The notes: a model not told the origin generated them from the sequence alone. DNA of 34,475 bases from Neelides folsomi (GCA_034687125.1 JAQGBZ010000537.1:1-34475); one strand, 5' to 3'. Shown: positions 12,299 through 26,139, counted from the first letter of the stretch. Program-made: numbers and translations.

Positions 12299-12720
12299 TG
12301 TGGAGAATGTGGATGTCGGAAGGGCGGCGAGATGGTGAATTGAGTTGGACCGCCAATAGCTGAGAGGTCAAGAGGTCGATGGTGGAGGAGTACTTGTAAT
12401 TTTGAACTCGTTAAATGTAATTTTGTAGGGAGAAAACTCGAATTTGTTGATTTTGGTGAGAAGAGGACCGTGAAGGAGTGGAGACTTTGACAGAATGTTG
12501 TGCCCGCGAATCTCGAACTTTGTTCACACATGGAGGGGGTCAGGATCGGGGCAAGAAGAGACATTAGCAATGATAGAGACTTATTTGATGCGGCCCCAAT
12601 AAAGACAAATACAATTTCCCTTTGTTTCCCTATACGCTTCCCCTCAATTCCATTTAACCAATTTGCCAATTGTTCGGAATCTGACAATGCAAAATGCTTT
12701 AAAGATTCGAATTGCGAATA
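12299..12720 (-). promoter_or_regulatory. Homer 5' leader and presumed promoter region
   Basis: This is the DNA immediately upstream of the Homer ATG on the minus strand. Here a 134-codon frame (12687 down to 12283, first in-frame ATG at 12564) stays open and ends just past the Homer ATG in a different frame. It shows no domain. It may be chance, or an upstream frame overlapping the Homer start. No TATA box stood out. Confidence 0.35.
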
Positions 12721-13979
12721 AAATAAAGGCTTATGATGCCCAGTTTTTAATGTCTTTAGGAAATATTAATGCAATAACACATAATTTAGAGTTTTGTATT
12801 TATTCACGACAGACGACACATTTTTTATTTACAAAGCTTAGTATAATATACTCGATTAAACATTTTTTAATCTAATTAATTATAAATGTTACGTAAACGT
12901 TATTTAGGATAGTTTAGGATAAAATTTAAATTTAAATTAAATTTTAACATTTATTTAATGATGGTCACTGAAAGGATTAAAGCTCGAAACTTAACCACGT
13001 TTGAGAATGAGATCTACGAGTTAAAATGTTTACATCATTAACATATAGGAAATAAAATTGTAAAGTAAAAAGCATATTAAAAATCAGTGTTTAAATGTAT
13101 TTAAAGTTTAATAATTACTTACAATTATAATAAGCCTTAAATGTTTATTTTATATGTACAAAATAGTAAATTAAACCTGTGCGTGGAAAATTCGACCATT
13201 ATATTTATATTTGAATCTTATAATGAAATAATAATACGAGATTATCAGATAACTGTTGAATAGAGTGATAATTTCATAATTACAATTAAATTTATCATTA
13301 AGTTAAATAAATATAATGTAATATTAGGTCTAAGGGCTTACATAGAAAAATGATGGGCTATTCCCATTAATAATTAGTAAATTAGAAGCACAAGTTACAA
13401 TCTTTTAATGATAAGGTTGATTCAATTTAAAATTAAGCTTTATTTAATCATTTGTTTGCTTATTTACTTTCTTCCAGGGTTAAGTTGTTGTTTGCCGAAA
13501 AGGAGGATGATCCGAAAATCCTGGCTGTGTAAAAAGGAGATAACTGAAAATAAAGTATATAAAATGTCTATAAGCCCATTAATTCGATTTATCATTAAAT
13601 AGCTCTAAACCTTAAAATCAATTAATTTTAGCGTCAATAAACTTTAACCCCAGTTTAAATTAATAGATTAATCGCAAATGATATTATCACATTTGTATTA
13701 AACCAACAGCATCAATTGTTGCTCAAGAAGTTGAAAAAGTTGCGAAATTCCGTTTGTGTAATTTGTCTAATGAGTTGAGAGTGAAAAGGTTTTGACACCT
13801 CTTGAAGATAATTAGCACTTTAATGATTTCATTGGCAATTGTCACTCGTCCCCTTTAATTGCCGTATATTTAAAGTCTTAAACTCCCTCTTTCACATGCA
13901 AACAAGAAAAAGGAATTGACGCCCGAGAACTCAATGGAAGAGGTCGAGTCTCTCTTTTCCTTTGTTTGCCCTCAACTCC
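12721..13979. other. AT-rich intergenic DNA between Homer and the homeobox gene
   Basis: No gene is recognised. Short open frames (12663-12875, 13408-13602) lack domain signatures. The segment should contain the homeobox gene's 3' UTR on its right and Homer upstream regulatory DNA on its left. Confidence 0.5.
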
Positions 13980-16663
<2,684 letters not shown>

Positions 16664-18701
16664 CTGTAGGAATCAGAGCTTTCCTCTTTAAACACATTTG
16701 GAAAGTGTTGAACCTTTGGAGTGTTCAACCTCTTAAAAGATCTTCTCTCTTAAGGGAAATTCTCCCTTTCTTCTCTCTGTATAAATTGTGGAAAGTGTGG
16801 AGAGTGGTAGATGAGCTGTGGAGATGATGAGGGTTAAGGTGTGAGAATCATTAGTTGGCTCTTTAGCCATTATTGCTCTTTTGCGTGTGGAGATGGGATA
16901 TGTTTTGGAGTGATATGAGGAATAGGGACAGGGTGGTTGGAGGTTGATCCAGGTGAGAAGGGCATAGGAGAGAGGAGACTTGACACGCCAACAGTTGGTG
17001 GAGTTCTCAGGTTCACCCTTTTACCCACATTACACCTCATTTACACCTTCAATCTCTCCCTGGGTTTGTGTAATTACTCATAAGAGAAACAGGCCCATTA
17101 GGCCATCCAATCCCATTCACTTTCAATCTCTCACTTTTCTCCCACTCTCATCTTTTCTCATCATTTCTCTCGGAGTTTGCCAAATTTCACACAAAGACCC
17201 TTAAAAGGAACTTTCAGGTTTAGAGTATCTATACAAAATCTAAAAACAGTTTACAAAAACACATTATTCACCTGCTGATAGAACAAAATCCATACATACA
17301 TTTAAGATAAGTTAAATAAAGATTAAATATTAACTAAAAATAACATAAGTATATTATTGTAAAATAGAATAGTTATTTAAATACGAGTATTAGTATATCG
17401 TATAATAATTATTATTGGATTAAAATGTTACAACTTTAACATGAATATTACTATAAAATCAAATAAATAAATTATTATTTAAAATCATAATAAAATTTTG
17501 TATAAATAATTATTCAGAACCCTATCCACCCCTGTACTATATATAGCTATCTTCATGATTATTTATTTTTAGTCTAATCTCGGTTTGTTTAATATTGTTA
17601 ACAAGAAGGAGAGATAGATGTGAAAATTGAGTGTGGACTGTGTGAATTTGAGTAAATTCACTTTTTCTTTCCCTTTTAGTTTTCATCTCCAACTGGTCTG
17701 AGCTCTGAGGTGTAAAAGATGTTGGTAAATTGATGGTTTTAAGGAAGTATCTCTGGAAGCTCATTCGGTTCATTCTCCGATTAAATGGAACATTTATCAT
17801 GGAGGGGGTTGGTGGAAAATGAAGTCTTATTCCTCGAGTTGAGTTGGTTGTCCATATTAAGAAAACTCCCTAAAAGCTTTCGCAGACTGTCCGTAAAGGC
17901 CGTGTAAGTGTGAAAGGATCCCCATTGTGCTCATCGGAAAAGGGAAGTTTCCTCTCCCGCATTCCCCGCCACGCCAGGTTGAAATGAATAAATCTCCGCT
18001 CAGAGGGATAAAAGAGGTGGAAAAGTTCCATTAAGGCTCCTCAAATCTCAGGTGATCCCGTTCCCACACGCTTTATTAACCTCAAAGAGATCCCTGACAG
18101 CCAACAGCTCTCCAATATTAGATTAAAACGAACCCCACACAAGTTTAAATCACGAGGGGAAAGAAAACCCCAACCACTCAACAAACTCAAAAGTGTGGGG
18201 AAATAAGGAAAGTTCCTTTATTGTTTCCTAAAACAGCGGTTTATCTTTTCAGTAATTGTATTGAATTGGAAATCACTCAAATCTCTCCCATGTCAAGTGA
18301 GCATGCGATGGAGGAAAGATTTTTTTATTATACAACAATGATCAATTCCTCTCGTTTGATCTCAATGCATTGCTACTTACCATGTATGATTTAGATCTTA
18401 TATCTATTCTGCTAGTGCTTTTATTACATTTCACACATTCACACCCATTTTAGACATATTAATATACTTGCTTGACTGATTTCATATACCTATGCAATTA
18501 AATTAGCACCACGAATATCTAATTTATTAGTATTATGTAAATAATAGACTTCATTTCATTACCGGTCCTCCTCATCATTATTTATCGCAATTTGCGCTTA
18601 TTTAATATAGTGTTTAATTTAAGTCAAATTAGATTAAATTACTCTAAAAATGATGAACTATTTAAAATAATTTGGTTGAGAATGAGAATTTTAAAAGTTA
18701 G
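16664..18701. other. Presumed homeobox upstream region and intergenic DNA
   Basis: No gene is recognised. Near 16680-17200 the plus strand is T/G- and C/T-biased, as expected for a 5' leader or promoter of the minus-strand homeobox gene. A 44-codon minus-strand frame starting ATGGCTAAAGAG at 16870 ends in a stop before reaching the homeobox exon and could at most be an upstream ORF. Frames at 16980-17204 and 17537-17800 have no recognisable features. Confidence 0.45.
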
Positions 18702-18926
18702 CATATCCTAAAAAAGAGAAGTCAACGCACGTGGCTCCACGACGCCAGGACGCCAGCCAACCCGGAGCCAAAGTTGTTGAAGAAGTCAACGAACTTCAAC
18801 GCCAACAACAAGCCAATTTTTGTCGACTCGAGTACTCGACCAGGTCAATCTTCGACCAACCAACACCAACCCAGACCAAAGAGATTGAAAGCCGAAAGAG
18901 CTAAAACCCCTAAACAACATAATTAA
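18702..18926 (+). other. GC-richer open patch of unknown role, possible exon
   Basis: About 200 nt stand out from the AT-rich surroundings. One plus-strand frame is open for 74 codons (18702-18923, then TAA), but it has no ATG, so it would need an upstream exon. The predicted peptide is basic and Asn/Gln/Pro-rich, with pieces such as KKSTNFNANNKPIFVDSSTR. Internal repetition is visible: GACGCCAG twice in tandem and GTCAACG twice. A CACGTG palindrome lies at 18728-18733. It ends about 115 nt before the polymerase gene's ATG, so it could be that gene's 5' leader exon or promoter, the last exon of an unseen gene, or a repeat. Confidence 0.3.
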
Positions 18927-19039
18927 GTGAATGAAGGGGTTCTTCTCCATCTATCAAATTAAATATTTAGATATATTTTAATTACATTGATTAAAGATTT
19001 TATATATGGTTTTATAGAATCAAGATTTGAAGTTATAAA

Positions 19040-22000
19040 ATGGACTGGGTAAACAGGCTACCGGAACTTTACAATGGTAAATCTCCATCCAAAGCTCAAA
19101 TTTCCGAATGGTCCAAAAAATGGCCCAAGCTTCTCAGATCCCATTTCAAGTCAAAGGGCATCGTCGAACAACAAATCGAGTCCTACAACAATTTCGTCCT
19201 TGTCCTCGTTCCACAAATCGTCAAGGAATGTGGGAACATCATAGCTGAATCGGACAATGGGTGTTACCGCCACGAGATCAAATTCCTCAACGCTTACGTT
19301 GATCCAGAAGGACCAAAAATGCCTGATGCAACTGGATATTCCGCCAAATTGGCGGCCAAACCAGCGACGCCTCACGAGATCCGGATTCAGAACGGAATGT
19401 ACTCGATTAAACTCTTTGGGAAAATTGAGAAAAAGGTGCTCGAAGGATCAAAGTTCAACAACGAACGGACTCTCATGTCCGAAGGCATTGCTGATGTTTA
19501 TCTTGGCCGTTTGCCCTTAATGGTCAAATCCAAACCATGTGTCTTGTTTGGAAAGACGCCAGAAGAACTTCTTGATTTGGGCGAAGATCCAGATGACCCG
19601 GGCGGATATCTCATTGTCAATGGCAATGAACGTGTCATTGTTGGCCAAGAAAGACCGTCGATTAATCAAATATTCGTATTTGATTATAACAAAGAGACTG
19701 ATGGATATTTAGAAGCCGAGATTCGATGTGCTGCTGAAGAATCTTCAAAACCAGCGTCGCTTTTTGCATTGAGACTCCTCAAAGACAAGAAAATGGTCGG
19801 GGGAAGAAATGGAAAAACAATTCGATCAAGGTTAGTGGAAAATATTTATAAAATATTTAATTAACTAGGTACCTATTCTTTATTATTGAAAAGTTTAATT
19901 TAATTTTATACATTTCGTTATATTTGGACCTTTACTTAATGTTTTAGGGTTACGTGTTATCTACCGAGAGTTCGGCAACCTCTTTCGCTCCGAACTGTTT
20001 ACGCTGCTCTTGGATTTACAACAATCCGTTGTATTTTGAGCACAATGATGTGTAGAAAAGAAGAGGAAGACACAATTGTTGATATAATTGCATTCTCATC
20101 TATCAATGCATCTTCCCGTTGGCTGAGAGGAATGAATCAAGATACTGCACTTGAAATCATTGGTATTTATTATAAAATTTAATTAATCGTTTAACTTTAA
20201 TTTTTAGCTTGATTTTGTAATATAGCTAAATAATTTGATTGATTTTACAATTTAGGAAAATATAGTGAAAAATATCATGGAAGTGATTTGAGACGCCGTC
20301 AAGACGCTCGAGCTTTACTTGCAGAAGAACTTTTCCCTCATTTGGACACAAATGACCGTATTGGAAAAGGAGTTCTTCTTGGCCATATCCTTTACCGAGT
20401 AATTCAGGTTTATCTCGGCAATGAAGTAGCAGACGACCGAGACCATTTGGCCAACAAACGATTCGACCTTTCTGGTCAACTCCTCGCCCAACGGTTCAAA
20501 TCCGCATTTTATTTCATGATGGGCAACACGCGGGTTCATATTGAGAAGCGAATGAACCGAAAGGGTCAAACCTACAAATGGGAAGAAGTCGTCGACCCAA
20601 AGACGCTTACAGAAATGATTCGTCACTCGATTGCCAGTGGCACATGGGGAGACTTAAGGAAAGGTCACAATGTGCGTCTGGGAGTGACCCAATTGCTCAA
20701 CCGATTCAATCACATTGCACTTCTGAGCCATTTACGTCGTGTGGATTCTCCAGTGACGCGTCTTCATCGGATGTTAAAGCCAAGACAAATTCACAACACT
20801 TACTTTGGCTATATTTGCCCTGTGGAGACTCCTGAAGGGAAGGCCATCGGTCTGGTGAAGAACTTTGCACTTTTGGCCCATGTAACAATTGGATATCTCA
20901 AGAAAGACTTTGCTGAATTGATCGCCAATGAGGACACAACTCATCCTTTTTTCGCTGACAACTCCTTTGTGGATATGAACAAGGTGTTTTTGAACGGACA
21001 GCTTCTTGGGTATACGAATGGTCCTTTGACTCTTTTGGCCAAGTTGAAAGACTTTCGTAGAAAGAATTATTTGTTTGAAGCTAACTTTGCTTATCAATCT
21101 CAAGTGAAGAAATTGGATGTTCGGACGGATGGAGGTCGAGTCACAAGACCTTTGTTAGTTGTTGAGAACCATCGTTTGGTTCTTGAAGATTGGCATTTGG
21201 ACCTGGATTGGAAGGATTTGGTTGTTGGAGGAATGATCGAGTACGTTGATCTAATGGAAGAAGAAACGACTCTCATTGCAATGTACCCAAAAGATCTAGA
21301 GGACATAAGAAAGAATTACACACATTGTGAAATACATCCAAGTTTGATTCTTGGACTCACAGCGTCTCTCATCCCATTTTCGAATCATAATCAAGCTCCA
21401 AGAAACGCTTATCAAGTATATCATAATTTATTAATTAAAATTGATCTTTTCAAAAAAAAACTATTCACTTTTTTTTCACGTTCGCAATTTTCTGGGGTTC
21501 TAATTCTTATTTTCCAGAGTTCTGTTGGCAAACAAGCGTTGGGAAATCTTCCACCAAATGCTGATAAACATATGGAACTTACAAGTTCGAATCTACTGTT
21601 TCCTCAAATTCCTATCGTTCACACTGTTGCTGAAGAAGCTCTTGGGTTGTTGGCACATCCTACTGGAGTTGTCGCAATTGTGGCAATTATGAGCTACACC
21701 GGATACAACCAAGAAGACTCGATCATTCTCAACAAAGGTTCAATTGATCGAGGATTGTTTTCCTCTCTTTCTTATCGCACTTACACTGACACTGAAAAGA
21801 AGAATACTGGCAAAATGGACAAAGATGAATTTTTCCAACGGCCACCGACCAAAGGGTCGAAATTCACACTTCCCGTTGCTTCCGCTGGTTCTTCATTTGA
21901 TGAGGAAGAATCTGTTGATTTTGATGGGATGTTGACACCCGGGTCGAATGTGAAACCAGGTCGAGTGGTGATTGGAAAAACAATGGCCAATTCACAAGAT

Positions 22001-23496
22001 AATCTCACGAGGAGAGCTAACGTGTCAACTTATGCTAAATTGAACGAGGGTGGGATTGTGGAAGAAAGTTTATTGACTACTTCATGTGAATCTGGATATC
22101 GGATTATTAAGACGAAAGTTCGGAGCTTGAGGATTCCTGAAGTTGGGGACAAATTTGCTTCAAGACATGGACAAAAAGGAGTTGTGGGGATGATTTTCCC
22201 TGAAATTGACATGCCTTATACGGCTGATGGAGTTGCTCCGGATATTATTATTAATCCGCATAGCATTCCTTCCAGGATGACAATTGGACAGTTGCTTGAG
22301 AGCTTTTTGGGAAAGATTGCTTTGTTCAATGGGCAGAGATTTGATGGGACGGCATTTAATTCGGAGCCATATACACCCGAGAGAATTGATGAGTTGGATG
22401 AAGTCCTTAAGAAACGGGGATACGATGCTCGGGGTTCAGAGAAAATGTTTGATGCAAAGACGGGGATCGAGATCAAACAAGACATATTTATCGGACCTGT
22501 GTATTATGAGGTTTAATTTTATTTTATTTTAAATAAAAGCAAATAGTTTATTTGTCGTTAATTATTGAACTATACTAATATAATTTTCATTGCAGCGTTT
22601 GAAGCATATGGTGATTGACAAAGAACATAGCAGAGGCAGGGGAACTGTTCAGAGTTTGACTAGACAACCAACTCAAGGACTCGCCAAGTAAAACTGAACT
22701 TTATTTTAATGTTCTATTTAAAACATTTAATATTCAAGATAAATACCATTTTATTAATTCAAGATTGTTTTATTTAAAATATTTAATAATTCAAGATTGT
22801 TGTACTATTTATATTATTATTTATATAATAATTTAAAGTCATAATTTGTAATTTTATTGAATTATTACAGTGAGGGCGGTTTACGCTTTGGTGAAATGGA
22901 AAGGGATGCGATGATTGCTCATGGGTCTTTCTTATTCTTAAACGAAAGATTTCTAAAGGTTTATATTAAAAATATATTTATTTACGTTTTTTTTAAATAA
23001 TTTAAATGATTTTGGAACATTTAATAGATGAGTGACGATTATCATATGATTGTCTGCGACAACTGTGGGTTAGGTGCGACCAAACGACAGCATAAAGGGA
23101 AAAGATCTTTTTACGAATGCAACTCTTGCAAAGATCTTGATCCAATGTATACACAGGTAAATTTGACATTATCAAAGATTAGCTTGCTGATATTTTTGCT
23201 TTATAGTTAATTTTAATTGTAATACTAAAAATAACATTAACCATGATTGATGAAAATTGTTTTAATATTTTACATTAATTAATTGTTTATTTGTTCATTA
23301 GTTTTCAAAAGTAAATATTCCCTATGCGGCCAAGTTGTTGTTTCAAGAACTTCTGAGTTGCTCGATTGGAGTCCGGATTCTAACAGGAAAAGGTTGTGGG
23401 AACCAAACTTCTCTAAAGTCGATTGGAACTGGATCGCTTGTTCCCAAAACCATCATCATACCTTTCTCTCTGAAAGAATCGCGGATGAATGAGTGA
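19040..23496 (+). CDS. Divergent second-largest RNA polymerase subunit (RPB2-like)
   Basis: Eight exons: 19040-19830, 19948-20162, 20256-21415, 21518-22510, 22596-22687, 22871-22958, 23028-23156 and 23302-23496 (TGA). They encode about 1,220 residues, close to yeast Rpb2. Landmarks in order: [100 protein letters not shown] with catalytic-centre E788/D789; [12 protein letters not shown] with K934 and K942; [21 protein letters not shown]; and a zinc ribbon C1123, C1126, C1144, C1147. THCEIHP and LSHLRR place it nearest Pol II. Family knowledge: this subunit forms half the active-site cleft of nuclear RNA polymerase. Many positions invariant in animal RPB2 differ here, and the C-terminus runs about 30 residues past the usual end. 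The frame is intact, so it looks functional, either as a paralogue or as an unusual main copy. Confidence 0.93.
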
Positions 23497-23734
23497 ACTT
23501 TTACTTTTTGACATTATCATGATAAGACTATTTTTTAAGATTTTTTTGTTCGGTTATTTATTAATTTTTTTCATAAACTTAAAGGATATATTGTTTGTAA
23601 AATATATTTCCTGTTCTCACTCCTTGCTAATCAAATATTAGCATTTTTATTAATTTACTTTAATAATATAATATACACTAAAAGTATAATTAATATTCAT
23701 TATATATACTATTAGCTAATGCTCAATGTTAATG

Positions 23735-23740
23735 AATAAA
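23735..23740 (+). terminator. Candidate poly(A) signal of the RPB2-like gene
   Basis: AATAAA about 240 nt after the TGA stop. The next gene, PSMB2, converges from the other strand, so the two 3' UTRs end close together or overlap. Confidence 0.4.
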
Positions 23741-23763
23741 CATATTTAACTTTATATGAAAGT

Positions 23764-23769
23764 TTTATT
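23764..23769 (-). terminator. Candidate poly(A) signal of PSMB2
   Basis: The plus strand reads TTTATT, which is AATAAA on the minus strand, about 70 nt downstream of the PSMB2 stop codon. The spacing is typical of a short 3' UTR. Confidence 0.5.
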
Positions 23770-23840
23770 ATTACAACCTGCTTCGTGAATAATTTTCATT
23801 GAAAACAATTTATAAAAGATCTTTCTTTAGGTTGCATAAA

Positions 23841-24755
23841 TTAATTCGCCACACCAATTGGCTTCCCAAAGACTGGAACTTCCGTATTGAGAGTTCGAGC
23901 GTTGATGAGGTCCAAATTACGGACACCGTCCTTGTCAACGATCTTGACTTGGAACGAGGGCAGGTTGATGATGAGCCTCTTGGCAATTTCCTTCACGCAC
24001 TTGACCATCAATGCATAGCCTTCTTCCACGGTCATTTCTAAATACAAATTGAATTGTTTATTGCCTACAATCATTCTAATTAAGCTTTTAGTTTTAAAAA
24101 TTTAAATATTATTCATTGCAAATTGCAATGATCATACCTGGTCGATAGTAAGCGTCCATAGTACTCAAACTGAAGTAGCTTCCGTACCCATGAGCACAAA
24201 ATGGGATTTCGACCATCGTCGCCAAATAATCCAAATAGTAAAGCCCAGCCTTTTTCTCGACGTTGTCGTAGCCAGCAATGAGCAAATTACAATTAAAAGG
24301 GCTCTAAACATGAATAAAATATTTGTAATTTCTATTTTTAAATTATGTTAACTTGTAATTTTAAATTAATTATGGATACATATTACTCTGCTTCGAAGAC
24401 TTTCGGCCAGATTTCTTCGAGTAAAATGAGCAGCTGCTTTGGGCGACAATTCATACTCATTCCTCATCTTGTAAAGTTGGATGTTCTTGGAAATAAATTC
24501 AGAGAAGTGAGATGTATCGCCAGCTTCTCCACTCACGGCAAGAAGAAGTCGATCCGAGAGATGGAAAAATTTATCTTCGTCTGTAATTTAAAAAATAATT
24601 AATACTGATAATTATTATTATTATTTGAAATTATTCTATTTAAGTAATGAATTAAAGAAAATACCGTGTTTGTTTACGACGATTGACCGAGCATCGACCG
24701 TATCGGCAGCCATTATGACGAAATCATTGAATCGAATTCCAAGAAGGCACTCCAT
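23841..24755 (-). CDS. PSMB2: 20S proteasome beta-4 subunit (PSMB2 type)
   Basis: Four minus-strand exons: 24755-24665 (ATG), 24580-24387, 24303-24138 and 24037-23841. They give about 215 residues; human PSMB2 has 201. The protein starts [20 protein letters not shown], matching the family's MEYLIGI start. It goes on with [67 protein letters not shown] and ILNLPTF-like [16 protein letters not shown]. Family knowledge: PSMB2 (beta-4) is one of the four beta subunits without the N-terminal catalytic Thr and is structural in the inner rings of the proteasome core. The direct ATG start without a Thr-releasing propeptide agrees with this. The C-terminal tail after NLDLINAR is longer than in human. 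The gene is head to head with UTP23 and tail to tail with the polymerase gene. Confidence 0.95.
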
Positions 24756-25199
24756 TTCTTTTAATTATCTTCAAAATATCTTGAAAATTAAGTTTTCCGA
24801 CTTCCAAATGCCGAAATGCACTGTCAGATTGAAACTCAAATTCTGCAAATCATGGACTTGTAACATGGAGGGGATTTGATATAACAATTCCCCATTGAGA
24901 AAAATACATGTAACTTGAGCCTTCTGGGAAGATCACACGTGAGCAAACCGCTAAACTTGGAATGAAACGCATGAAAAGAAAAGAAAAAGAATAAAAGAAA
25001 AGATATCACATTTTGATAGGATTTTAATTTATCAAGTTTATTAATTAATGTTTATTAATATTGTTTAAATAATATTAAATGTTATTTCAGAATTATCTAT
25101 AAGCACTCTTGAACATTTTCCAATCTTGTTTTTAAAAGTTAACCGTATATTTTTAATTTTGAATATATTTTAAATTATCTCACCTTTACATTATTGAAT
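24756..25199. promoter_or_regulatory. Shared 444-bp region between divergent PSMB2 and UTP23
   Basis: The two start codons face away from each other over this interval, so it must contain both promoters and both 5' leaders. A CACGTG palindrome (E-box/M-box type) lies at 24936-24941 within TCACACGTGAGC. No TATA box in a convincing position was found. A frame at 24625-24879 is a shadow over the PSMB2 first exon and this region. Confidence 0.5.
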
Positions 25200-26094
25200 A
25201 TGAAGATTAAAAAGTTTAAAAAGTTTGAACGATACATGACATTCTTCGAAAGGCATTATAATTTTCGAAAACCTTATCAAGTAATAATTGATGGCACATT
25301 TGCTCAAGCAGCTCTGGAAGTAAGATAAAATAATTTTTAAATTCAATATAATATCGTATTAAATAATTTATAAATGTAACATAAAACTAATAATTTGTAC
25401 ATATAAAAAGATGTCTTGAGTTTTGATTAACTATTCAATTGGTTTAAGCTAACAAAAATTTGCTCTTTCACAGAATCAAATTCAAATAACAGATCAAATC
25501 ACAAAGTATCTTTCCGGCCCTGTGAAAGTTGTCACGACGTCCTGCATCTTAAAAGAAGTTCACGAACTCGGCCTACACGCAGCACTTCAAATTCTAAAGC
25601 AGTTTCAAACCCACAAATGTCGTCATACAGAAAATCCCAAACCAGCCAAGAACTGCATTAAGTCGATGGTCCGAGGCAAAAATGACAATTACGTCGTGGT
25701 GACTCAAGACATGATGTTGAGGGTCGCTCTGAGGGAAATGACTGGAGTTCCAATTATGTACCTTAAGGGGAAAGCTCCGTTGTTGGAAAAGCCTTCAGAA
25801 GTGAGTTTGAAGAAGGTGAGGAAAAGTGATGAAAAGAAGCTTGAAGTCAATAGCTACCAAAAGGAGATTCTCAATCATCTCAAAGGAGAGCAAGAAGAAA
25901 AAAAGGAGGAGGTGAAAAGGAAGCGCAGAGGCCCAGCTGGACCAAATCCATTATCCTGCAAAAAATCTAAGAAGCCGAAAACATCGATAGCAAAAGCTCC
26001 TGAGGTCAATTTGCAAAAGAAGAAAAAGAGGAAGAGGGTCAAATTGCCAAAGCACGTTAAAGAAGAATTAAGTCGAAGTTCAACAAATCCGTGA
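25200..26094 (+). CDS. UTP23: rRNA-processing protein UTP23 (PIN-like, Fcf1 family)
   Basis: Two exons, 25200-25319 and 25474-26094, give about 246 residues; human UTP23 has 249. The N-terminal PIN-like fold shows KPYQVIIDGTFAQAAL with acidic D31, then TTSCILKEVHELG and NYVVVTQD. The C-terminal third is very basic and holds the signature GPNPLSCKKSKKPK, which in human reads GPNPLSCLKKKKK. Family knowledge: UTP23 is a nucleolar factor of the small-subunit processome that helps release snR30/U17 during 18S rRNA maturation, and its PIN domain is considered degenerate. In the CCHC zinc site, THKCRH and KNC are present, but the position of the first Cys in the human protein (QKCQV) is occupied by Phe in KQFQT. 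The ATG at 25200 gives MKIKKFKKFERY, matching the family start. Fcf1 itself is less likely because of the Lys-rich tail. Confidence 0.93.
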
Positions 26095-26133
26095 TTTCAG
26101 TTAATATTTTATAAACAAACCTTCATTAAATCA

Positions 26134-26139
26134 AATAAA
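26134..26139 (+). terminator. Candidate poly(A) signal of UTP23
   Basis: AATAAA 40 nt past the UTP23 stop, in a gap of only 190 nt before the kinesin ATG. This implies a very short 3' UTR and a compact promoter for the next gene. Confidence 0.45.

Noticed and set aside
16699..16870. ATGGCTAAAGAG as start of the homeobox protein
   Set aside because: The frame stops before the homeobox exon and no donor in suitable phase was seen.
20288..22516. Single uninterrupted 742-codon frame as a stand-alone polymerase protein
   Set aside because: It contains the in-frame intron 21416-21517 and runs past the donor at 22511. The true protein needs the flanking exons, shown by phase and family motifs.
19040..23496. 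Viral origin of the RPB2-like gene
   Set aside because: Some motifs recall large-DNA-virus subunits, but seven spliced introns and the Pol II-like THCEIHP and LSHLRR segments favour a cellular duplicate. A tree would be needed to exclude it.
23841..24074. PSMB2 last exon reading as an independent 77-codon gene
   Set aside because: It is the C-terminal exon of the four-exon PSMB2 gene; the acceptor at 24039-24038 and the phase fit the upstream exons.
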